64,000 bases of DNA from Bacillota bacterium (lineage in GTDB: Bacteria > Bacillota > Clostridia > TANB77 > CAG-465), in assembly GCA_023410645.1 (NCBI GenBank), contig JAEYPQ010000065.1, forward strand, positions 62,001 through 126,000, read 5' to 3'. The notes under the pieces were generated by a model. It had not been told where the DNA came from, searched no databases, and worked only from the letters and a program-made list of their open reading frames with translations. Positions 51,308 through 58,105 of the stretch are shown here, piece after piece; positions within the stretch are counted from its first letter, which is position 1; every line of letters begins with the position of its first letter. The translations under genes were made by a program, and so were the position numbers.

Positions 51308-51571
51308 ATGGGGGAGTACTCCATCTGTGTAAAGGGACTTACTGATTATATTCATGATTTTGATGAATTTAGTCAAGATAACAAAGAAAGATTTATTATT
51401 AAATCTGTATTTGAAAATTCTTTGTTAAGAAATGTTATAAATGAGTATAATGATTTTTTAGAAAAAAATTTCGACAAAAAAGAAATTTATTGCAAACTTA
51501 TCGATACTCTAATTTATTTAGTTGACAATTCATCAATATTTAATAAATCTGAGGAATTTATACCACAATGA
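51308..51571 (+). CDS. Hypothetical protein (87 aa)
   Basis: Not recognised. Acidic, mainly helical (FENSLLRNVINEYNDFLEKNF, CKLIDTLIYLVDN), no membrane or signal segment. AGGAGGGTATAAAA precedes the ATG, and it has its own promoter and terminator. It lies between the patatin gene and the convergent CAP gene. Confidence 0.68.
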   Translation: MGEYSICVKGLTDYIHDFDEFSQDNKERFIIKSVFENSLLRNVINEYNDFLEKNFDKKEIYCKLIDTLIYLVDNSSIFNKSEEFIPQ

Positions 51572-51586
51572 ACTATTTAATATGAG

Positions 51587-51620
51587 CACATATTACATTT
51601 TGACGTAATGTGTGTTTTTC
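51587..51620 (+). terminator. Rho-independent terminator
   Basis: CACATATTAC / GTAATGTGTG (one G-U) followed by TTTTTC. Confidence 0.75.
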
Positions 51621-51654
51621 ATATTAAAACATAAAAAATATACTTCTATATAAC

Positions 51655-51688
51655 AAAACACAGGATATATTTATTAATCCTGTGTTTT
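51655..51688. terminator. Bidirectional terminator for the CAP gene
   Basis: AAAACACAGGAT / ATCCTGTGTTTT, 10-nt loop, 13 bases from the minus-strand stop. Confidence 0.8.
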
Positions 51689-51700
51689 ATTTTTCTTAAC

Positions 51701-52684
51701 TTATCTTCCAATAAACATTGTTGATATTACATATCCGTATGTACTACTTTTAGTTACTCCAATACCTATATAGTTATATGCACTAGATAAGATATTTTTT
51801 CTATGTCCTTCTGAATTCATCCATGCATCAAATGCACCTTGTAAACTTGGATTTCCTGCAATATTTTCACCTGCTGTTTTGTATGTTACACCAAATCCTT
51901 GCATCATAGCAAATGGACTTCCATATCTAGGAGATGTATGTGAGAAATAATTATTAGCTACCATATCATTAGATTTAATTTGAGCAACATTATTTAGTGT
52001 TGCATCATAAGAAAGTAGTGCAATTCCGTTTGCTTTTCTTGCATTATTAATTAAATTAAATATAGTTTGAGCCTCACTTGTAGCTGGTTTTGGAGTAGTT
52101 GTACTTGGCTGAGTTGGTGTTGTTGGTGTAGGAGTCGTAGGGGTAGTAGGAGTTGTGGTTGATACAGCAGTTTTTGATAATAAATCTTGCCTTATCATGC
52201 CGACTAAGTTATTTTCAGTTACTATCATATTCCATTGTCCAATTTTTCCAATTATTTGAACCTTCACACCTTTAGATAGTCTAGCTAAGGATTTAAAATT
52301 AGTTCCAGGTCCTCCACGTACGTTTGTTGAATTACCTTTTATATATGCATAAGATTTACCTAAATTTTCATATACTAGTGCTTGTGGTAAGCTACTTCCA
52401 CTTTGTTTAATATAACTCTTGTGTATTAATCCAACTTCATTTGTTGTAAGCTGAACTATATAGAAATCAGATATTTCACCAACCATTTTTAACTTTGTAT
52501 TTTTTGCTACTGTTTTTATTTTAGTTGAAGAATTAAGCGCAGCGCTACTTCTAAAATTTACATTAGCAGTGGTAATACCGTATTTTGGTTTGTAATTACT
52601 TCCTACGTATCCAAATATATTTGATAAAAGAATAACAAGAAGAAATGTTCCAAATAATATTAATATACTTTTTCTAGAAATCAA
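51701..52684 (-). CDS. Secreted or anchored protein with two SH3-like domains and a CAP (SCP-like) domain
   Basis: 327 aa from a TTG at 52684, which sits 6 nt after AAGAGGTG; longer upstream reading frames lack a site and overlap the divergent gene. N-terminal TM/signal at about 6-25. Two SH3b domains (NVNFRSSAALNSSTKIK near 41-57 and STNVRGGPGTNFKSLARLSK near 120-139) should bind peptidoglycan. A Thr/Pro linker follows at ~171-202, then the CAP domain with YFSHTSPRYGSPF, TAGENIAGNP, AWMNSEGHRKNILS. This resembles Bacillus YkwD/spore-coat CAP proteins. Function of the CAP domain in bacteria is unsettled. Confidence 0.86.
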   Translation of the reverse strand: MISRKSILILFGTFLLVILLSNIFGYVGSNYKPKYGITTANVNFRSSAALNSSTKIKTVAKNTKLKMVGEISDFYIVQLTTNEVGLIHKSYIKQSGSSLPQALVYENLGKSYAYIKGNSTNVRGGPGTNFKSLARLSKGVKVQIIGKIGQWNMIVTENNLVGMIRQDLLSKTAVSTTTPTTPTTPTPTTPTQPSTTTPKPATSEAQTIFNLINNARKANGIALLSYDATLNNVAQIKSNDMVANNYFSHTSPRYGSPFAMMQGFGVTYKTAGENIAGNPSLQGAFDAWMNSEGHRKNILSSAYNYIGIGVTKSSTYGYVISTMFIGR

Positions 52685-52845
52685 GAAAATCACCTCTTGA
52701 AAGTATTTTGTGTATAATTTGTGAAATATATAATATAAAATAATAAATCGACAAAAAAATATAAAATAAGTGTATAAAAATAAAATAATACAAATTAGTA
52801 TAATTATACAAAAAATAGTAAAAATAATATCATGAGGTGATAAAC

Positions 52846-54057
52846 ATGCAAATAACTCAAGGCGATGTGTATTGGCTAAGAAATTCAAATATAAATAAAA
52901 CATATCCATATATAACTCGAAATGAAACATGTGATGTATTAGTAATTGGAGGCGGTTTGACAGGAGCAATTACTGCATATTTTCTTGCAAAAGAAGGTGC
53001 AAATGTAATAGTTGCAGAAAAAAATATAGTTGGATTTGGTTGCACAAGTGGTATACCAGCAACTCTTGAATATGAAATTGGAATTGATTTGCATAGATTA
53101 GAAAGGGCAATAGGAGCAATACCTGCAAGGAAGATATATAATTTATGTTTAGATGCATTAAATAAAATTGAAGATATAGATAGGGAATTTGAAAAAAATA
53201 CCGGCTTTCATAGAAAAGACTCTTTATATTTTACAAATAAATTTATCAATAAGCAAAATATGGCAAAAGAATTTAATGCAAGAAAAGATGCTGGATTTAA
53301 TCCATATTTTCTTCAAAATCATGAACTTATAAATTTAAATTCTGGGATACTTACTAAGAATTCGAGTGGAGTAGTAAATCCGTATTTATTCACTCAAGAA
53401 TTGTTTAACTATTTATCTGATAATTTTGACAATGTAAAAATACTTGAGAATACTGAGATTATAGATATTGATTCTGGATATGAATCTGTTGAGTGCAAAA
53501 CTAATAATAACTTTAATATATCAGCATATAAAGTGATTTTTGCATCTGGATTTGATTCTTTAAAATACATGCCAAATATTCCGGTTAATGTGTATAAAAA
53601 TTTTGTTATAGTAACAACTCCAGTTGAAAATTTAAATAAATATGATGTTAATTTTACGGCAAGAGAGGCAACAGATCCATATCATTCCATTAGATTTACA
53701 AATAATAATAGAATAATATACAGTGGTGAAGATGCAAAACTTACTGATAGGTTATCTGATGAAAAATATTTGAATAATTTTGCAAATGATAAATACAAAA
53801 GATTATTTGGTGCAATGAAAAAAACATTTCCTAATTTATCTAATGTAAAAATTGATTATACTTTTAACACAACTCTAGTTAATACAAAAGATACTTTACC
53901 AATAATAGATGAAGTACCTAATATGCCAAATTGCTTCTTTAATCTTGGATTTGGTACTAATGGAATACTTTATTCTATAATAGGTGGTAACATGTTAAAA
54001 GATGCAATAAAAGGGTTTTATACGAAAGATATGAATATGTTTAAAATAGATAGATAA
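52846..54057 (+). CDS. FAD-dependent amino-acid oxidase/dehydrogenase-like protein (DadA/glycine oxidase family)
   Basis: 403 aa. FAD motif CDVLVIGGGLTGAITAYFLAKEGANVIVAEK (about 28-58) and CTSGIPATLEYEIGI correspond to the DAO family. The C-terminal NLGFGTNGILYSIIGG block contacts FAD. The family oxidises D-amino acids, glycine or glycerol-type substrates; which one is unclear. The ATG at 52846 follows GAGGTGA. Divergent from the CAP gene, with 161 bases between. Confidence 0.85.
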   Translation: MQITQGDVYWLRNSNINKTYPYITRNETCDVLVIGGGLTGAITAYFLAKEGANVIVAEKNIVGFGCTSGIPATLEYEIGIDLHRLERAIGAIPARKIYNLCLDALNKIEDIDREFEKNTGFHRKDSLYFTNKFINKQNMAKEFNARKDAGFNPYFLQNHELINLNSGILTKNSSGVVNPYLFTQELFNYLSDNFDNVKILENTEIIDIDSGYESVECKTNNNFNISAYKVIFASGFDSLKYMPNIPVNVYKNFVIVTTPVENLNKYDVNFTAREATDPYHSIRFTNNNRIIYSGEDAKLTDRLSDEKYLNNFANDKYKRLFGAMKKTFPNLSNVKIDYTFNTTLVNTKDTLPIIDEVPNMPNCFFNLGFGTNGILYSIIGGNMLKDAIKGFYTKDMNMFKIDR

Positions 54058-54060
54058 CAA

Positions 54061-54109
54061 AAATCTCTTAAAATGGTTATTAGTAACTATTTTAAAGAGA
54101 TATTTTTTT
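54061..54109 (+). terminator. Rho-independent terminator
   Basis: AATCTCTTAAAAT...GTTA / TAAC...ATTTTAAAGAGAT stem followed by TTTTTTT. Confidence 0.85.
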
Positions 54110-54233
54110 ATTATATTAGAATATTTAATTTTATTTTGTAATAAATTATATAGATAAAATCTAGTAAAATTGTTATGTTTACAATATCAATTAAATAAAT
54201 TTACATAAAAATGTAATTTTTTACAAAAAAATA

Positions 54234-54388
54234 TTGACAAATAAAGTAAAAAAATGTATAATGATGTCACTGTAACAAATTAAAGAATTATTTTAGACTT
54301 AAGATAATGAAAGGAGGTTTGTTTTCTAATTAGTTTTATAACACTAAACTACTATAAACACTATATATATTCTAAGGAGGAAACAGAT
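54234..54388 (+). promoter_or_regulatory. Consensus promoter and ~120-nt leader of the TasA-like gene
   Basis: TTGACA at 54234-54239, 17-nt spacer, TATAAT at 54257-54262. The leader holds a second AAAGGAGG site (near 54310) in front of a four-codon TTG ORF (MFSN) besides the AAGGAGG that serves the gene. The rest of the 331-base gap between the oxidase and this gene (from 54110) is AT-rich with no gene. Confidence 0.8.
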
Positions 54389-55174
54389 ATGAAGAAGATA
54401 CTAAAAAAGATGATAAGAAGCATTAAGAAATTCGTTCGGATATTAATTCCAACTACTACAAAAGGAAAGGCTATTTTGGCGGCATCTCTTGTTATGGTTA
54501 CACTTGCCGGCACATTCGGAATCACACAATTATTAGATGGAACCAGATCTGGCTATGAACATCGTACGACCGTCAGCGGCGAAACGGTTCACACTCAAAT
54601 GTTTAAATTCGAGTACTATAAAGAACCTTTAGCAACAGATACACTTACCAATGACTCAACAGCATTTACTTTATCAGGAACGCCGGAATTGTTGGGTGAT
54701 ACAACAGATGTTGCATTTCACAATGCAAATGGTGAATCAATATTCACATATTCCAAGAACTTTACCTGGGTTCCTAATACTAAATCTGGTTATTCGTTTT
54801 CTATAAAGAACGTTGGAGAAGTGAAAGGAAAGGCTAACTTTGATTTCTTAAGTACTCAATCTGCTGATCCTGACTGGGCAACTGATCCGTATGATGAAAA
54901 AATGACGATTCAACTCTTTAAGTATAATTCAGCAACCACGTCATTTGATCCTATTACTACTTTAATGACATTTAAAGAAGCAAAAGCGGCTATTGCAGCT
55001 GATACTTGGGTAACTGAGGCAAATAAATTAGTTGATGCTGGTGATACAGAAACTTATCTTTACGTTACTGCATTTCCTGATGATCCGGTATATAAAGGTA
55101 ATTTAGGCGGAGATAACCAATATATGGGAAGAACGTTTTCAATTGATTACAATGCAGCTATAAAAGAGCCGTAA
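54389..55174 (+). CDS. TasA/camelysin-like secreted fibre or matrix protein (SipW-type substrate)
   Basis: 261 aa. A long basic N-terminus (~27 residues), hydrophobic stretch 28-48 with LAGTFGITQ, then LDGTRSGY (49-56) and TVSG (61-64). The mature part is beta-rich: FTWVPNTKSGYSFSIKNVGE, GKANFDFLS, YLYVTAFPDDP and DNQYMGRTFSIDYNAA. The last matches the NxYQGxSIxLxFxA ending of TasA/CalY. TasA assembles extracellular biofilm fibres after SipW processing. A SipW-type peptidase gene follows. G+C is clearly higher than in neighbours (30 of 60 bases in 54541-54600). Own perfect promoter and 21-bp terminator. Homology is distant; moderate. Confidence 0.68.
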   Translation: MKKILKKMIRSIKKFVRILIPTTTKGKAILAASLVMVTLAGTFGITQLLDGTRSGYEHRTTVSGETVHTQMFKFEYYKEPLATDTLTNDSTAFTLSGTPELLGDTTDVAFHNANGESIFTYSKNFTWVPNTKSGYSFSIKNVGEVKGKANFDFLSTQSADPDWATDPYDEKMTIQLFKYNSATTSFDPITTLMTFKEAKAAIAADTWVTEANKLVDAGDTETYLYVTAFPDDPVYKGNLGGDNQYMGRTFSIDYNAAIKEP

Positions 55175-55190
55175 AAATTATCTTTGTAAT

Positions 55191-55238
55191 AAAATAAATA
55201 GAGCTATATACTTAGTATATAGCTCTATTTATTTTATT
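55191..55238 (+). terminator. Very strong terminator after the TasA-like gene
   Basis: Perfect 21-bp stem (55191-55211 with 55215-55235) and a 3-nt loop. It isolates the TasA-like gene from the peptidase gene. Confidence 0.9.
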
Positions 55239-55265
55239 ACTGAATAATAATACATATAATCGTAG

Positions 55266-55311
55266 TTATATCACATAATCAATTGACATAAAACAACTTA
55301 TGTGATATAAT
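55266..55311 (+). promoter_or_regulatory. Promoter of the signal peptidase gene within a perfect inverted repeat
   Basis: TTGACA at 55283-55288, 17-nt spacer, TATAAT at 55306-55311. TTATATCACATAA (55266-55278) is repeated inverted as TTATGTGATATAA (55298-55310). The right arm covers the -10 and the left arm lies upstream of the -35, so a dimeric repressor is plausible. Confidence 0.7.
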
Positions 55312-55366
55312 GTCTATATCAAATTTATTTCAACTCACTAATAAAAATTTTTAAGGAGGAATGGTA

Positions 55367-56059
55367 ATGAATCAAAATATAAAGACAGGTGGTAATAATT
55401 TTAAAAGATATTATAATAGAAAAATCATGTTAAAATTTCTTTTACGGTTTGGAATATTAATTTTTCTAATTTTTTTCTTTAGTCTTTATGTATTATCTGT
55501 ATTAAAAGGAAAAGAAGAAGGATTAATACTTGTCGGTAAATATAGCTTCTCATATATCAAATCTGGATCTATGGAGCCGACTTATAAGGTAGGTACAGTA
55601 GTATTTACTAAGAAAGAGGATTCATACGGCTATGGAGATGTTATTACATATATAACGGAGAATCCTGATAAAACAAGTGAAGAAAAATATTTATACTATA
55701 CTCATAGGATAGTGGGAGTAGGAGATTATTATAGTACTCGTGGTGATAACATCACAAATTCCAAAGACGAAGATCAAGTATATCAGGAAAATATTATTGG
55801 AAAAGTTATTGGAAAATCGTATATTCTTGGCAGAATTCTACTGTTTTGTAAACTTATTCCTGCAAAGTACTTTTACGCTGCAATGATATTTTGCCTTACA
55901 TTTATTATTGCACTATTATTAATTTTGAAAACCAATCTTAATGAATTACCGCTTGAAAAAAAGATAGATTACAATAATAAATTAATTCGTAAGAGAATAC
56001 AAGATCTAGAAGATGGAAAAGTACTTGATGATGAAAGTAAATTAATTGATTTAAAATAA
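55367..56059 (+). CDS. SipW/ER-type signal peptidase I
   Basis: 230 aa. N-terminal TM near 30-52. Box B has YIKSGSMEPTYKVGTVVF with nucleophile Ser68. The usual bacterial catalytic lysine is replaced by histidine in YTHRIVGVG (His113), and TRGDN supplies Asp127. Ser-His-Asp makes this the archaeal/eukaryotic ER type to which Bacillus SipW belongs. A second TM lies at about 165-185, with a charged C-terminal tail. SipW-type enzymes process TasA-like proteins; such a gene precedes it. The ATG at 55367 is 7 nt from GGAGG; the one at 55361 is 1 nt from it. Confidence 0.9.
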   Translation: MNQNIKTGGNNFKRYYNRKIMLKFLLRFGILIFLIFFFSLYVLSVLKGKEEGLILVGKYSFSYIKSGSMEPTYKVGTVVFTKKEDSYGYGDVITYITENPDKTSEEKYLYYTHRIVGVGDYYSTRGDNITNSKDEDQVYQENIIGKVIGKSYILGRILLFCKLIPAKYFYAAMIFCLTFIIALLLILKTNLNELPLEKKIDYNNKLIRKRIQDLEDGKVLDDESKLIDLK

Positions 56060-56077
56060 CCTAACTTTGTAAAAAGT

Positions 56078-56120
56078 AAAAACAGACATTAAATTTAAAT
56101 GTCTGTTTTTGTTTTTTTGT
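56078..56120. terminator. Bidirectional terminator between the peptidase and 56132 genes
   Basis: AAAAACAGACATT / AATGTCTGTTTTT stem, T-run on the plus side and A-run on the other. Confidence 0.85.
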
Positions 56121-56131
56121 TAATATATTTA

Positions 56132-57256
56132 TTATTGTACTGCTAGATTATCATTTATTTCAATATGTTTTAAATCTGTGCTGTTAATTTGTGATTCAAC
56201 TTCTGTTTTAGAATCATTTTGATTATTAGATTCCTCACTTGATGGTCCAGTAGAAATATCACTATTTGATGAATCGTTTTCAGTATTAGTTATTTCTTGT
56301 GGTAATTCTACAACTGATGTCGGATCTGATGGATTTTCAGAGGAAGTATCTTCTGTAGGTAAATTATCACTATTTTCTTTGTTTTCATTTGTAATTTCAT
56401 TACCTTCTAATTGATCATCAGAGTTAACTTCTTCATTTCCTTCTTGTTCATCAGGTTTTATTTCTTCTCCTTCTAATTGTTCTCCATTTTCAATTTCTTC
56501 TAATGTAGAAGGATCTATAAAATCATCAGGTGAAGAGTAATCATCAGAAACAATACCTTTACTATCTATTTCACCTCTAAAATAATCTGATTGTAAAGAA
56601 CTATAAGCCGCTGATTTATTCATAAAACCTAAATCTTCATTAACTTCTTGTTCTGGAATATATCCTTGCGGTAAAGTTGCCTGTATAAATAGTTTAAAAA
56701 ATAATGTTTGTGACTGAAAATAATCCTTATATATTTCGTTGTTAACATATGTATCATAGAATTCATTATAATCATATGTTACTTCGAAAATATCTCTTTG
56801 CCCTGGATCTAACTGACTTGATATTACCAATTTTCTATTATCTCTAACTTGAGTATAAATCATATTACTGTAATTGTAACTTACTTCAGAAGATACGTCA
56901 TAATCATTGACAGTAATATCCATGAACATTAATAGATCTGAAAAAGTTGTGCCTTCTGGAGTAATATAATATGTAGTTGGTAATTGACCTATATTTTCAA
57001 CAACAAGATAATATGTATGTCCTAATTCCAATGAATCTGAATGGACCGGGGTATCAAGTGTTTGATCCATATATAAATTTCCAGTTACATCATGACTTGG
57101 AGTTGATACGTTATTTCCAGAAACGGTAATTATAGAGTTATATCCTGAATGAGTACCATCAAGTATATAATTTATAATTACCATTATCCCAATAATAAAG
57201 GATATAATAATAATTGAATAGTAATAGTATTTCCACCGTGAGTTGCTATATTCCAT
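56132..57256 (-). CDS. Membrane-anchored acidic surface protein sharing the TasA-like juxtamembrane motif
   Basis: 374 aa, not a known family. TM near 13-30, then LDGTHSGY (32-39) and TVSG (44-47). This is the same motif with identical 4-residue spacing as in the TasA-like protein on the other strand. A beta-rich domain follows to ~205 (SLELGHTYYLVVENIGQLPTTYY, FFKLFIQATLPQGY). The remaining ~160 residues are an acidic Ser/Glu/Asn/Asp-rich tail. AAGGAGG of its ribosome site lies inside the end of the upstream gene, so the two are coupled. I infer a SipW-type substrate; no LPxTG motif is seen. Confidence 0.75.
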   Translation of the reverse strand: MEYSNSRWKYYYYSIIIISFIIGIMVIINYILDGTHSGYNSIITVSGNNVSTPSHDVTGNLYMDQTLDTPVHSDSLELGHTYYLVVENIGQLPTTYYITPEGTTFSDLLMFMDITVNDYDVSSEVSYNYSNMIYTQVRDNRKLVISSQLDPGQRDIFEVTYDYNEFYDTYVNNEIYKDYFQSQTLFFKLFIQATLPQGYIPEQEVNEDLGFMNKSAAYSSLQSDYFRGEIDSKGIVSDDYSSPDDFIDPSTLEEIENGEQLEGEEIKPDEQEGNEEVNSDDQLEGNEITNENKENSDNLPTEDTSSENPSDPTSVVELPQEITNTENDSSNSDISTGPSSEESNNQNDSKTEVESQINSTDLKHIEINDNLAVQ

Positions 57257-57258
57257 TT

Positions 57259-57741
57259 TTATTCCTCCTTTGTTGAGTCACTTGGAGTTGGAGTAATATC
57301 AGAAGAAGTCTTATCAACAGGTTCTTCATCTGCAGATGTAATACCATCAGTATTATTGTCAGATTTGTATTCATCACTAGGTGTCTCCGTTTCAAGTGTT
57401 ACATTATCAGACAGTACTTCATCAGTAGTATCAGTTACATTGCTGGAATCTTCTGGTGAGGAAACAATTTCATCAGAATTTGTTTCAGTTGGTGCTGATG
57501 TATCTTCATTTGCGTCATCTTTTAAAGAAGAATCTTCATCTTGAGATTTTAACATCGCTGTTATTGCAGAACCACTAGCTACTTCAATATCATATGGAGA
57601 TGTATACTCGAATTCAAGAGTAGATATTGTATTTCTATACATATATGTGGCTGTTGCGGTAGCTGTTGTTATAAAAACAAAAACTAAGGGGACAATCATT
57701 ATTATTTTTCTTCGCAAACTATTTTTTCTTCTAGGTTTCAT
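57259..57741 (-). CDS. Membrane-anchored acidic low-complexity protein (160 aa)
   Basis: Not recognised. A basic N-terminus (MKPRRKNSLRRK), TM at about 13-34 ending in an Ala/Thr run (TTATATATYM), a short segment YTSPYDIEVASGSAIT, then an acidic Ser/Thr/Asp/Glu tail to the end. It lacks the LDGTxSGY motif of its partners; YxxxVASG may be a remnant. AGGAGG and a perfect promoter precede it, and its stop is 2 bases from the next start. First gene of the two-gene minus-strand unit. Confidence 0.7.
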   Translation of the reverse strand: MKPRRKNSLRRKIIMIVPLVFVFITTATATATYMYRNTISTLEFEYTSPYDIEVASGSAITAMLKSQDEDSSLKDDANEDTSAPTETNSDEIVSSPEDSSNVTDTTDEVLSDNVTLETETPSDEYKSDNNTDGITSADEEPVDKTSSDITPTPSDSTKEE

Positions 57742-57779
57742 ATTAATTCCTCCTTTTCTTGTGTATGTTAAGTACTGGT

Positions 57780-57808
57780 ATTATACACCATAAATATAAT
57801 TATGTCAA
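57780..57808 (-). promoter_or_regulatory. Consensus promoter of the minus-strand pair
   Basis: Minus strand TTGACA (57803-57808), 17-nt spacer, TATAAT (57780-57785). Confidence 0.85.
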
Positions 57809-57910
57809 CATAAAAAATATTATTTTTCGACAAAAATATAAAAAATACGCTCAAACATGAGTTATTTTAATGCAAAATTACAAAAATATATCTTTTTTAT
57901 GTAAAATATA

Positions 57911-57940
57911 TTGACAAAATAAAAGAATGTATGTTATAAT
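57911..57940 (+). promoter_or_regulatory. Promoter of the coiled-coil gene and its leader ORF
   Basis: TTGACA at 57911-57916, 18-nt spacer, TATAAT at 57935-57940. The 364-base gap 57742-58105 holds this promoter, the divergent one and the 14-codon ORF. Confidence 0.75.
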
Positions 57941-57982
57941 TGTAATCAAATTATGTAAACTTTTTATGCAAAGGAGGATAAA

Positions 57983-58027
57983 ATGAAAATTAGGTTTTCT
58001 TCAAAAAAAGGTGATAATATAAAATAA
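57983..58027 (+). CDS. Possible 14-residue leader peptide
   Basis: ATG preceded by AAAGGAGGATAA at ideal spacing, encoding MKIRFSSKKGDNIK then stop. It is too short to be a known protein and lies 78 bases before the coiled-coil gene on the same likely transcript. It could be a regulatory leader ORF or a chance start behind a good site. Confidence 0.4.
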   Translation: MKIRFSSKKGDNIK

Positions 58028-58105
58028 AATTTAGTTATAATATTTATTTTATGAAATATTTAATATTGAAAATTTATAATTTAGTTAAAGGAAAGGTGAA
58101 AAATT

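Noticed and set aside
52685..52969. N-terminal 95-residue extension of the CAP protein
   Set aside because: It overlaps the divergent oxidase gene, has no ribosome site, and the TTG at 52684 has a good one and gives a normal signal/TM start.
56132..57741. The two minus-strand acidic proteins as one frameshifted gene
   Set aside because: Each has its own TM start, stop and ribosome site; the second site lies inside the end of the first gene, which is normal coupling.
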